64,000 nucleotides of DNA from Pseudomonadota bacterium (lineage in GTDB: Bacteria; Pseudomonadota; Alphaproteobacteria; Rhodospirillales; Magnetospirillaceae), in contig JAJZVW010000009.1 of the NCBI GenBank assembly GCA_021847015.1, forward strand, positions 51,328 through 115,327, written 5' to 3'. The translations under genes and the position numbers were made by a program. The notes below the pieces were generated by a model that ran no database searches, was not told the origin of the DNA, and saw nothing but the letters and a program-made list of their open reading frames with translations. Below are positions 1 through 6,259 of the stretch, piece after piece (position 1 is the stretch's first letter; every line of letters begins with the position of its first letter).

Positions 1-73
1 ATGGGCTAAGGGAGTTCCCGAGTCGGAGGTGGCCCCAATCGTCCAAGCAGTCGCGGATATTTTGCCCTAGCGG

Positions 74-307
74 CTATTTCCCCCACCGCTTCGCCGCCGC
101 CTTCCTGGCGATCTCCTTCCGTTGCTCGGGCGTGAGTTTCTCAGCCCGAGCGCGACCACCTTTCTTCCCCAACGCCTTGGCGGCGGGGTCCTTGCCGTCG
201 TCAGGCTCGGTGGGTTCTTCGATCTCGCCCGTGGCGATCTTCGCCACCATGATGGCGGCGCCGATCACGTCGGCGGGGCGTTTCTGTCCCTTGGGGCCTT
301 TAGGCAT
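74..307 (-). CDS. Small basic histone/RNA-binding-like protein
   Basis: A 77-residue protein with a strongly basic, Ala/Lys/Arg-rich second half (motifs KKGGRARAEKL and a KAAAKRWGK end). Small proteins of this shape are common in alphaproteobacteria and are usually annotated as RNA-binding or histone-like; nucleic-acid binding is therefore an inference, not something a catalytic motif shows. I chose ATG at 307 because it overlaps the stop of the upstream gene by 8 bases, a typical coupled start; an in-frame extension to 415 has no family support. It forms a two-gene minus-strand unit with 300-539. Confidence 0.6.
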   Translation of the reverse strand: MPKGPKGQKRPADVIGAAIMVAKIATGEIEEPTEPDDGKDPAAKALGKKGGRARAEKLTPEQRKEIARKAAAKRWGK

Positions 308-539
308 TGATATGCCCTTGCTCAAACTGAATAACATCAAAGCATAACGTCTTGCCGCGCGCCTTACTGTACTCGACAGCGGCGCGCTGTAGTTCGCCAC
401 ACTTTCGCTCGTCATAGGACGGCGACGCTGGATCGAGTTCGATGGATGCGGTTACAGTTAGAACACTTTTTATGGTGCCGTCCCGCTCATGAAGTTGGCC
501 AACGCGATAGCCGCTCGCATATTTATGTGTGAATCCCAT
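300..539 (-). CDS. Hypothetical 79-residue protein
   Basis: The frame starts at ATG 539 with GGGAGG about 7 bases upstream; a TTG one codon earlier is the only alternative. No family was recognised. It is a mixed polar protein with a central beta-like stretch (SVLTVTASIEL) and no signal peptide or membrane segment. Its TAA stop lies inside the start of the next minus-strand gene, so the two are probably translated together. Its real status rests on the good ribosome site and on the coupling. Confidence 0.55.
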   Translation of the reverse strand: MGFTHKYASGYRVGQLHERDGTIKSVLTVTASIELDPASPSYDERKCGELQRAAVEYSKARGKTLCFDVIQFEQGHINA

Positions 540-611
540 CAAACCCTCCCATGCTTTTCGCTAAGCATATAGGAGGTGGGGCGGCATCGCCACCCCCCGT
601 CAAGGGGCGTC

Positions 612-634
612 AAATTTCAAACTGAGACACTACC
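612..634. repeat. Solo insertion-sequence end motif, left copy
   Basis: Bases 612-630 are identical, in inverted orientation, to 63858-63876 at the other edge of the window. Extending both by four bases gives 22 of 23 matches (612-634 against 63854-63876). The right copy sits at the 3' end of a transposase fragment, so the left copy is probably a leftover end of a related element. No transposase reading frame adjoins it here. Confidence 0.5.
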
Positions 635-639
635 CAAAA

Positions 640-730
640 GCGCCCTTTGGGCTTGTGCAGCCGGTTCCCCGCGAAGCCTCTTGACGCCGGCAGGCACCAT
701 GGGGCGGCGCTTCCGATGGTCGCTCATCAG
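640..730 (+). repeat. 91-bp direct repeat, left copy
   Basis: This matches 2547-2637 in direct orientation with only two mismatches (positions 690 and 725). The pair brackets three small genes and a tyrosine recombinase. The arrangement is what attachment sites of a small integrated module, or a duplication that captured it, would leave. Confidence 0.8.
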
Positions 731-745
731 ACGAGAAGAAAAATG

Positions 746-795
746 GTTAGCGACTAACTTTTTCGATTGCCATAGTTAGGAACTAACCGTATAAT
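746..795 (+). promoter_or_regulatory. Promoter with two GTTAG-N3-CTAAC operators
   Basis: The -35 is TTGCCA at 767-772 and the -10 is a perfect TATAAT at 790-795, 17 bases apart. Two perfect 13-bp dyads GTTAGNNNCTAAC lie at 746-758 and 775-787, one just upstream of the -35 and one inside the spacer, with centres 29 bp apart. A bound repressor would block this promoter, which faces the gene at 824. The cognate repressor is not identified. Confidence 0.8.
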
Positions 796-823
796 GGTGG
801 CATCAAGACGGATGGAGGCAACC

Positions 824-1096
824 ATGCTGAAAATGACCAATATTCCCGATGCGGTGTTTCTGGTGGCCCTCGACCACATGGGCCAGGAACGCCCCGATAA
901 TCCGGCTGATGCCCGCGATGTTCTATTGAGCGCCGAAGGGAGGTGCGATTACGACCCGCCGGTGGTCAAGCAGGGTCCGACGGTGCATGGCACACTTACC
1001 GCCTTCGGCCTGGCCCTCGCGCAGTACGTCAGCCTATCCGGCCCGTTCAATGAAGATGATGGGGAGTTCGCCGGCATCAACGGTTACGAAGTCTGA
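824..1096 (+). CDS. Hypothetical 90-residue protein, first gene of repressed operon
   Basis: The start is ATG 824, with GGAGG at about 814-818 and 30-odd bases downstream of the operator-bearing promoter; in-frame codons upstream to 794 would lie inside the promoter. The product is acidic, without membrane segments or recognised domains. Its stop overlaps the ATG of the next gene (TGATG), so it heads a three-gene coupled unit ending at 1433. The double operator suggests tight control of whatever these proteins do. Confidence 0.7.
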   Translation: MLKMTNIPDAVFLVALDHMGQERPDNPADARDVLLSAEGRCDYDPPVVKQGPTVHGTLTAFGLALAQYVSLSGPFNEDDGEFAGINGYEV

Positions 1097-1269
1097 TGGT
1101 CAAGACGAATGCCGAGAAGGTCGCGGCCGCTGAGAAGAAACGGCGTGACCGTGGGGAAACGAAAATCCCCGTATGGGTGCCCGACAATCCCGAGGCGAAA
1201 GCCAAGGTGCGCGAGTTGGCCGCCGAACTGTGCGCCGCCGCGCTGAAAGACAAGGAGCAGGGGAAGTGA
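1096..1269 (+). CDS. 57-residue basic protein
   Basis: The ATG at 1096 overlaps the previous stop. The product has a Lys/Arg/Ala-rich N-terminus followed by a core with IPVWVPDNPEAKAKVREL and a helical tail. The pattern (a short beta strand, then a long helix) recalls small ribbon-helix-helix DNA-binding proteins, but this is only a resemblance. The gene is short and would be missed by a 60-residue cutoff. Its stop overlaps the GTG start of the next frame. Confidence 0.6.
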   Translation: MVKTNAEKVAAAEKKRRDRGETKIPVWVPDNPEAKAKVRELAAELCAAALKDKEQGK

Positions 1270-1433
1270 GCGCAGCAATCAACATCCTGGGCGAGAGGGC
1301 CGACCCCATGAAGTGGGAGGGCTACAGCCTTTGGCGCGTCTCCGACAGCTTGGGCGGGGTGGAGGATGACGCCATCGTTTGCCGACGACCACGGAATAGA
1401 CCTACGCGCTTCCTGATCGAGAATATGCAGTGA
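1266..1433 (+). CDS. 55-residue hypothetical protein
   Basis: The start is GTG 1266, overlapping the TGA of the gene before (GTGA), with AAGGAGCAGG just upstream. No domain was recognised; the protein has aromatic residues (WEGYSLWRV) and a basic end. It is the last gene before the convergent integrase and ends 5 bases from the integrase stop. Reading further upstream in frame is possible, but the coupled GTG fits the pattern seen throughout this plasmid. Confidence 0.5.
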   Translation: MSAAINILGERADPMKWEGYSLWRVSDSLGGVEDDAIVCRRPRNRPTRFLIENMQ

Positions 1434-1438
1434 CGGCC

Positions 1439-2401
1439 CTACAGCAGATCGGCGGCGGGATTGTTGGCGAAAGCCTCTTCGTCCTCGATGTAGGGCATCG
1501 TCGCTGCAACCGACTTGTGCCGAAGGTGCTGGCGAAGCCGCACCAACGGCACCTGGCGCCGGGCCGCCTCCGTCGCCATGCCACGGCGCAGGCTGTGACC
1601 GCCCAGCGCCTTCGGATCGAGGCCGATTGCTTTCCCGGCCTTCTTCACCAGCGCGCCGACCATCTGGGGCGCCAGCGGGCCATTCTCCACTTCATCGTCA
1701 AACACCAGCGGCCGGAACACCGGCCCCTTGTCGATGCTGGCCGCCGCGAGCCATTCCCGCACGGCCGCGACGGGGCACACGTCGCCGCTTCGGCCCCGAG
1801 GCACGGCGACCCGTTGGCCGGCATTTTCCCGGTCCCCCTTGGCCCCGCGGATTCGGAGGACAAGGCCCTTTTCGCTCCAAATGAGATCATCGACCGTCAG
1901 GCCGCAGATTTCCGACCGGCGCAAGGCGCCCGCGAACCCGAGCAGGAGAATCGCCTTGTCTCGCTTGGCGCGGAGGGCGCCGCGCGTCGGCAAGCTCTCG
2001 ATCATCGCCCGGAGATCGACGGTTGCCAGCGCCAGCTTGCGCTTTGGCTCACTGCCGATGGTCCGCTTGATGCCGGCCACCAGCTCGGCCACCGCAGCCG
2101 AGCGCGTAGGGGAGGGCAACTCTGCCAAGTCATGCGCCTTCGCAATGGCGGAGCGCGTCCGAATGATAGTGGCGACTTTCCAGCCCTTGCGGACCTTGGC
2201 CGTGAAATAGGCCATGACGGTTTCCACCGTCGCCGGCAGCGCAGAGCAGTCGTGCATTTCGCACCAGGACCGGAATTGCCGGAAGTCGCCGCTGTATCCC
2301 CGCCGGGTGGACGGCGCCCGGCTGGCCTGTTGAAATTCCTTCGCCTGCACCAGCAGGGCCGCCAGGTTGTCCGCAAGAGCGTCGGGGAGATCGTCTGCCA
2401 T
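1439..2401 (-). CDS. Tyrosine recombinase / integrase
   Basis: A 320-residue site-specific recombinase of the phage-integrase family. The N-terminal core-binding SAM-like domain covers about residues 20-115 and the catalytic domain 120-315. Expected active-site residues are visible: R161 (ALRRSE), a candidate beta-hairpin K188, H269-S-L-R272, H295 (LRHKS) and nucleophile Y304 (MPYIE). It would cut and rejoin DNA through a 3'-phosphotyrosine. It lies between the two 91-bp direct repeats, which are its most likely substrates. No excisionase was recognised. It resembles the recombinase at 55513-56532 in layout, but the sequences are clearly different. Confidence 0.9.
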   Translation of the reverse strand: MADDLPDALADNLAALLVQAKEFQQASRAPSTRRGYSGDFRQFRSWCEMHDCSALPATVETVMAYFTAKVRKGWKVATIIRTRSAIAKAHDLAELPSPTRSAAVAELVAGIKRTIGSEPKRKLALATVDLRAMIESLPTRGALRAKRDKAILLLGFAGALRRSEICGLTVDDLIWSEKGLVLRIRGAKGDRENAGQRVAVPRGRSGDVCPVAAVREWLAAASIDKGPVFRPLVFDDEVENGPLAPQMVGALVKKAGKAIGLDPKALGGHSLRRGMATEAARRQVPLVRLRQHLRHKSVAATMPYIEDEEAFANNPAADLL

Positions 2402-2461
2402 GCCGGCACTCTACCAATGGGCATGGAGAACAAAAAGGGGCAATCGCTCGCCGCTAAGGCA

Positions 2462-2491
2462 GAGGGTGAGGCCCTTTGGTGCCTCACCCTC
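2462..2491. other. 11-bp perfect hairpin without T-tract
   Basis: GAGGGTGAGGC (2462-2472) pairs with GCCTCACCCTC (2481-2491) across an 8-base loop. It lies between the integrase start and the right direct repeat. There is no run of T on either side, so it may be a binding site or part of an attachment site rather than an intrinsic terminator. Confidence 0.6.
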
Positions 2492-2522
2492 GCAGATCAG
2501 GCTTCTTTAGACCGAGACGCGA

Positions 2523-2591
2523 TCAAGAGGCTTCCGCCCAGCTTCCGCGCCCTTTGGGCTTGTGCAGCCGGTTCCCCGCGAAGCCTCTTGA
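2523..2591. repeat. 12-bp inverted repeat spanning the right direct repeat edge
   Basis: TCAAGAGGCTTC (2523-2534) is the exact reverse complement of 2580-2591. The second arm lies inside the 91-bp repeat and the first lies outside it. The left repeat copy keeps only the internal arm. This asymmetry is what is expected if one copy carries an extra recombinase-binding arm. Confidence 0.6.
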
Positions 2592-2637
2592 CGCCGACAG
2601 GCACCATGGGGCGGCGCTTCCGATGGTCGCTTATCAG
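2547..2637 (+). repeat. 91-bp direct repeat, right copy
   Basis: Partner of 640-730, with 89 of 91 positions identical. It ends beside the stop codon of the XRE repressor at 2634-2849. The repeat could be the att core of the module carried between the copies. Confidence 0.8.
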
Positions 2638-2849
2638 GTAGGTTTGACCATCAAATGTTTCCCGGCCAGGAGGTATTTGCGGCTTTCCTCCGATATTTCC
2701 GGCCAGACCGACAGTAGGGCCACGAGGGATGCCGGCGGTTCGGCTTCTCCGGCGAGATAGCGATAGGCCACCGAACGATGAACCCCGGCCAGGGTAGCGA
2801 GTTGAGCCACGGTGAGCCCGAGGCGGGCGATGGTGTCACGATCGATCAT
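2634..2849 (-). CDS. XRE-family repressor
   Basis: A 71-residue protein that is mostly one helix-turn-helix (TVAQLATLAGVHRSVAYRYL, residues about 13-32). It should bind DNA as a dimer. Its ATG at 2849 lies only 7 bases below a -10 box on the minus strand, so the mRNA is predicted to be leaderless. The promoter contains a perfect dyad that the protein probably binds itself. The same dyad occurs again 34 bp away, towards the plus-strand gene at 2971, so the protein may control both directions. Confidence 0.8.
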   Translation of the reverse strand: MIDRDTIARLGLTVAQLATLAGVHRSVAYRYLAGEAEPPASLVALLSVWPEISEESRKYLLAGKHLMVKPT

Positions 2850-2855
2850 GGCGGC

Positions 2856-2917
2856 ACTATATCAATGTCGCACTCATGCGACAATTCCTCTTGACGCTAT
2901 GTCGCATCCGTGCGACA
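2856..2917. promoter_or_regulatory. Divergent control region with paired TGTCGCA operators
   Basis: On the minus strand a -35 TTGTCG (2884-2879), a 17-base spacer and a -10 TATAGT (2861-2856) face the repressor gene. Two perfect 18-bp dyads TGTCGCA-N4-TGCGACA lie at 2866-2883 and 2900-2917, with centres 34 bp apart. The first covers the spacer and -35. A plus-strand TTGACG at 2891-2896 lies between them, but no good -10 follows it. Confidence 0.85.
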
Positions 2918-2970
2918 CTCAATCATCAATAGAGGGCGCCTCGCTGATGAACAGGGGCGGAGAAGACCGA

Positions 2971-3252
2971 ATGACCAATCACCCGAACCGCTCGACCATC
3001 TCTTTCCGTTTCATCGCCTTTTCGACCGTTTCCGGGAACTCGCTGTTCCGGGCGGCCACCGCCGTCGAGGCGCGGGATATGGCGATCAAAGAGCACCACT
3101 TGGACGACGACGCTTACGTTGAGGTCCTGGACTGCGGCGAGAACGGCCGGAAGGTTTGGGATCGGGGTCTTCCTCTCCACCAGGCCCGCGAGGGGCATGA
3201 GGTGGTGTTTCGTGGTGCGGGCTATCCACACCTTCCCGCGATTGCCCTGTAA
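2971..3252 (+). CDS. Hypothetical 93-residue protein
   Basis: ATG 2971 is preferred because GGAG lies about 10 bases upstream; ATG 2947 is an in-frame alternative. The protein looks like a small mixed alpha/beta domain (RFIAFSTVSGNSLFRAATAVEARDMA) ending in a hydrophobic tail. No family was recognised. It is the first plus-strand gene downstream of the divergent operators and begins a long run of small co-directional genes. Confidence 0.6.
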   Translation: MTNHPNRSTISFRFIAFSTVSGNSLFRAATAVEARDMAIKEHHLDDDAYVEVLDCGENGRKVWDRGLPLHQAREGHEVVFRGAGYPHLPAIAL

Positions 3253-3264
3253 GGGAGCCCAGCC

Positions 3265-3495
3265 GTGAACAAGGATCGCCGGAAGGTAATCGAGCAAGCC
3301 ACTGAATTGCTTGCGCGCGCCAAGGAACTCATCGAGCAGGCCCGCGACGAGGAACAGGAATATTTCGACAACATGCCCGAGAGCTTCCAGAGCAGCGAAA
3401 AGGGCGAACGCGCCGAAGCCGCCGCCGAGGCCCTTGACGAGGCGTTCAACGCTATCGAAGAAGCGGAAGCCGCCTGCGGCACCGCGACTGAATAA
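3265..3495 (+). CDS. Small acidic coiled-coil protein
   Basis: A 76-residue, almost entirely helical protein rich in Glu, Ala and Lys with heptad-like spacing (EQATELLARAKELIEQARDE). The start is GTG 3265 after AAGGGAG. Similar short acidic helical proteins occur in phages and plasmids of alphaproteobacteria, without known function. No DNA-binding motif is visible. It is closely spaced with its neighbours in the same operon. Confidence 0.6.
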   Translation: MNKDRRKVIEQATELLARAKELIEQARDEEQEYFDNMPESFQSSEKGERAEAAAEALDEAFNAIEEAEAACGTATE

Positions 3496-3511
3496 CCCAA
3501 GGGGGCGAGCC

Positions 3512-3820
3512 ATGCGGTGCAGCACCGAACATTTCAGCCGCAGCCTAATGTACCAGTCGGTCAACGACGGTGAGGCCGCGCTCGCCCGCATGGTTATCAA
3601 GTTCATCGGCGGCATTCGCGGTCCCCGCGGTACTCCGGTGACACTTAAGCAGATTGAGCAGTGGTTCCGCGCCACCGATAAGGTCTTTCTGGGAAAGGTA
3701 CTGACCACCCTAGTCTATGACGGCAAGGTGATGATCGGTCAGCGGTCATTCAATTCCAGCCGCCGCGCAAACGGCAGCTATGTCTACTGGCTGCCCGAGA
3801 CGGGCGAACTCAAGCACTAA
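3512..3820 (+). CDS. Small winged-helix-like hypothetical protein
   Basis: The start is ATG 3512 behind GGGGGCG. The 102-residue product has a helix-turn-helix-like centre (TPVTLKQIEQWFRATDKVFLGKVLTTLVYDGKV) followed by a beta-wing-like basic segment (RSFNSSRRANGSYVYWL). A DNA-binding role is possible but not established. No enzyme motif was seen. It is separated from the next gene by 12 bases. Confidence 0.55.
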   Translation: MRCSTEHFSRSLMYQSVNDGEAALARMVIKFIGGIRGPRGTPVTLKQIEQWFRATDKVFLGKVLTTLVYDGKVMIGQRSFNSSRRANGSYVYWLPETGELKH

Positions 3821-3832
3821 TGGAGCCCCGGT

Positions 3833-4066
3833 ATGGCTTACGATAACGCAAACTATTTTCTCAAGGTCATTGCCGACGCCCGCGAAGGCCGCATTTCGCT
3901 CGATGAGGCGTGTGAATGTTCTTCTTCTGAACAATGCATGGTTCTTCTTGGCATCGGGACACAGGAGGCCGTCGAAAAACTAAACCGCTCGCTCGGCGCG
4001 GCATGGCGGCGCATGAACGCCGATCAGCGCGAGGTGGTCCTCGCCGCGTGGCGTGAACAACCCTAA
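3833..4066 (+). CDS. Hypothetical 77-residue protein
   Basis: The ATG at 3833 follows the previous stop by 12 bases. The protein is largely helical with two close cysteines (CECSSSEQC). No family was recognised. Context suggests membership of the same small-gene operon that continues to the radical SAM gene. Confidence 0.55.
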   Translation: MAYDNANYFLKVIADAREGRISLDEACECSSSEQCMVLLGIGTQEAVEKLNRSLGAAWRRMNADQREVVLAAWREQP

Positions 4067-4072
4067 CAGCGC

Positions 4073-4103
4073 CGTTTCCTGATCTTTAGACCCGCAACCG
4101 AGG
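4073..4103 (+). repeat. Leader repeat, copy 1
   Basis: A 31-base segment starting CGTTTCCTGATCTTTAGACC lies just before the radical SAM gene. A close relative at 5100-5131 lies just before the following gene. The two share the block CCTGATCTTT and most of the remainder. They may be shared regulatory leaders for these two genes. Confidence 0.55.
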
Positions 4104-4109
4104 CACCCT

Positions 4110-5096
4110 ATGGAAACCGTGGCCCTCTACGATGTGGACAGCACCACTCCGAACTTGGCCCTGGCGCGGATCGCCCGAGCCGAGGGCGAGAAGGGCAATC
4201 GCGTCGTGCGCTACGATCCGACCGAGCCATTGCTGAACGCTGGGCGCTTTGATCGGATTTATGCGTCGAAAATCTTCACCCGCTCGGATGGCCGTTTCCT
4301 CGACCCCGAGCGCATGGAGATCGGCGGAACTGGCGTTGATTTGCGGAAGACGCTACCGCCGGAGATCGAGCGGCTTCCGCCCGACTGGTCACTGTGGCCG
4401 GGCTTCAAGGATAACCTTGGGTTCGCTATGAGGGGATGCCGGCGCCGATGCGATTTTTGCTTTGTGCCCGAAAAGGAAGGACGCGCTAGGCCAGCAAGCA
4501 CCATCAAGGACTTACTCGTACAAGACAGCGATTTCCTGATTCTGTTGGATAATGATTTCTTCGGCAATCCCGAGTGGCGCGAGCGCGTTGATGAAATTCA
4601 CCGCCTAGACCTCACGGTAAACCTATCGCAAGGCATCAACGTCCGAAGCATCACGGACGAGCAGGCCCGCGCGCTTGCCGGCCTGGTGAACGCCAGACCG
4701 AACAGGGGCGGCAGCCGATTGACCAATCTGCACCGCACGCGAGGCCAATTTCATTTCGCCTGGGACAACCCGAAGGATGAAGCCCGCGTAGTGGCTGGAA
4801 TCAGCCGCCTTGATGCCGCCGGCATCAAGCGTTGGCGCATGGCCTGCTATGTCCTGATCGGCTTCAACACCACTCCAGCCGAAGACGAGCACCGCGTTCA
4901 GACGCTCCGTCGGCTGAAAATTGACCCCTTCGTGATGCCCTACGATCCTGATGACGCTCGCCAGGCCAGGTTCGCCAGATGGGCAAATGACAAGGCTATC
5001 TTCGGCACGGTTCGGACCTTCTCCGACTACGACGGCACCGTGAGATACCGGCCGGAGATCGCCGCCGAACCCAGCGCGCAAGCGGTTCTGCTATGA
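4110..5096 (+). CDS. Radical SAM protein of phage/plasmid type
   Basis: A 328-residue protein with a radical S-adenosylmethionine cluster motif CX3CX2C formed by C110, C114 and C117 (RGCRRRCDFC). This should hold a 4Fe-4S cluster that cleaves SAM to a 5'-deoxyadenosyl radical. The N-terminal 100 residues look like the B12-binding-type Rossmann segment that precedes this domain in MiaB-like enzymes, but the cobalamin motif is not clear. The substrate is unknown. Related proteins occur in phages and plasmids. The start is ATG 4110. A repeated leader precedes both this gene and the next. Confidence 0.8.
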   Translation: METVALYDVDSTTPNLALARIARAEGEKGNRVVRYDPTEPLLNAGRFDRIYASKIFTRSDGRFLDPERMEIGGTGVDLRKTLPPEIERLPPDWSLWPGFKDNLGFAMRGCRRRCDFCFVPEKEGRARPASTIKDLLVQDSDFLILLDNDFFGNPEWRERVDEIHRLDLTVNLSQGINVRSITDEQARALAGLVNARPNRGGSRLTNLHRTRGQFHFAWDNPKDEARVVAGISRLDAAGIKRWRMACYVLIGFNTTPAEDEHRVQTLRRLKIDPFVMPYDPDDARQARFARWANDKAIFGTVRTFSDYDGTVRYRPEIAAEPSAQAVLL

Positions 5097-5099
5097 GCA

Positions 5100-5131
5100 C
5101 GTTTTCCTGATCTTTTGACCGACAACTGAGG
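5100..5131 (+). repeat. Leader repeat, copy 2
   Basis: Partner of 4073-4103, placed just upstream of the gene at 5141. It contains the same CCTGATCTTT block and a similar ACTGAGGA/ACCGAGGC end that supplies the ribosome site. Confidence 0.55.
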
Positions 5132-5140
5132 ATATTGACC

Positions 5141-5527
5141 GTGGCAAGTGACCTGATCAAAGTGAGGCGCTTATTCTCCCGCGTTTTCGACTATTTTTTT
5201 CCTCTCGTTAAAACAACAACAGCCGGGACCTGCGACGGTATTATTCTTCATAATAGCCGAGACAGTCAAATAGACAAACCATTTCCCAGTTCGCTTCCTC
5301 CAGGGCGTTACCCAGCTACTGCTACATATGGCGATTTTTGCGATGAAAACTGTATTATTGGATACGATTCCATTATGGGGACGTATTTTTTCCAGTCCGG
5401 CCGGGAAAATGACGCGGGGCTGCCCGTGGTTTGGTTTGGGCGTGCGCAATACGCATATCCGGCCCTTAACGACCTTCGTTTTGCGCTCCTTGAGCGCGGT
5501 ATCGTTATTACCGATATTTGTGATTAA
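5141..5527 (+). CDS. Hypothetical 128-residue protein
   Basis: The start is probably GTG 5141 after TGAGGA; a TTG two codons earlier is possible. The base composition is visibly more AT-rich than in neighbouring genes, suggesting recent acquisition. The protein has several aromatic-rich beta stretches (YFFPLVK, GTYFFQSG, PVVWFGRAQYAYP) and four cysteines. No family was recognised. It shares a leader repeat with the radical SAM gene before it. Confidence 0.6.
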   Translation: MASDLIKVRRLFSRVFDYFFPLVKTTTAGTCDGIILHNSRDSQIDKPFPSSLPPGRYPATATYGDFCDENCIIGYDSIMGTYFFQSGRENDAGLPVVWFGRAQYAYPALNDLRFALLERGIVITDICD

Positions 5528-5589
5528 GAACCGATGGCTGGCCAATTGGTGAGCGTGAGAGCCCACCACCACATCGACGGACGGTAGTT

Positions 5590-6081
5590 ATGGGCCGGAG
5601 ACATAAGCGCGAGCCCGAGACATCGAGCGCAACGTCCCTCCCTCCACTCTTGGCGTACATCGAAGTCGCTGGTAGCGCCGATGCCGTTGCCGCGAAACGC
5701 GCAGAAGCCGAGACCATGATAAATCGCCTCTATGAACAACAAGCCGACCTAATCACCGCAGACCGTCTCGCGCCAGACACCATCCAGGGCGCCAACACGA
5801 CCGTCGTGGGGATCGCCGCCGAGATTGCGGACCTCGCTGACCAGCTCGCCGCGGGGGCCACACATGCCGCCAGTACCCACGCGGATCTTCGCCGTCGCCA
5901 TACAGACGCATGCACTCGCCTCGCCGAGGCTCGCGCACACCTCGATACCCTCACCCGGGAAGCCGCTGATCGCGCCCGCCGGCTTAACGATATCGCGGCC
6001 GATATCGAGTCTTGGGAAGCCAGACGCGAGAAGCATGGTCGAGACCTCGTGAACGCTCGAAAGCGTTTCCTCGTCCCCTAG
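5590..6081 (+). CDS. Coiled-coil hypothetical protein
   Basis: A 163-residue protein that is almost entirely helical from residue 30 to 160, rich in Ala, Arg, Asp and Glu, consistent with a long coiled coil. There is no membrane segment or catalytic motif. ATG 5590 is the only good start. It may be a structural or DNA-organising accessory protein, but nothing in the sequence shows this directly. The 178 bases after it hold no gene that I can support. Confidence 0.55.
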   Translation: MGRRHKREPETSSATSLPPLLAYIEVAGSADAVAAKRAEAETMINRLYEQQADLITADRLAPDTIQGANTTVVGIAAEIADLADQLAAGATHAASTHADLRRRHTDACTRLAEARAHLDTLTREAADRARRLNDIAADIESWEARREKHGRDLVNARKRFLVP

Positions 6082-6259
6082 CCATAGTCGGCCGGCGCCA
6101 GGGGAGGGGGCGGTGCTCTCTGATCTCAATTGTCGTTTTTCGGTATAGCCATATGCGGCGGTCTCCCGAGACATCTTTAGCGTCTCTTTTGCATCCTTTT
6201 TCGATTTGTGCGACGCTTCACAGCGATGCTCTAGACCCTAATACGACACGAAGGCGGTT

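Noticed and set aside
2462..2491. Perfect 11-bp hairpin considered as a terminator
   Set aside because: No T-tract on either strand and no gene ending nearby; kept only as a hairpin of unknown role.
1430..2641. A 403-codon plus-strand open frame opposite the integrase
   Set aside because: It is the antisense shadow of a well-supported integrase with all catalytic residues; its translation is low-complexity Arg/Gly/His-rich with no family features.
6239..6247. TAATACGAC, the first nine bases of a T7-type promoter
   Set aside because: The following bases do not match the T7 promoter, and no phage RNA polymerase is present; it is a chance match.
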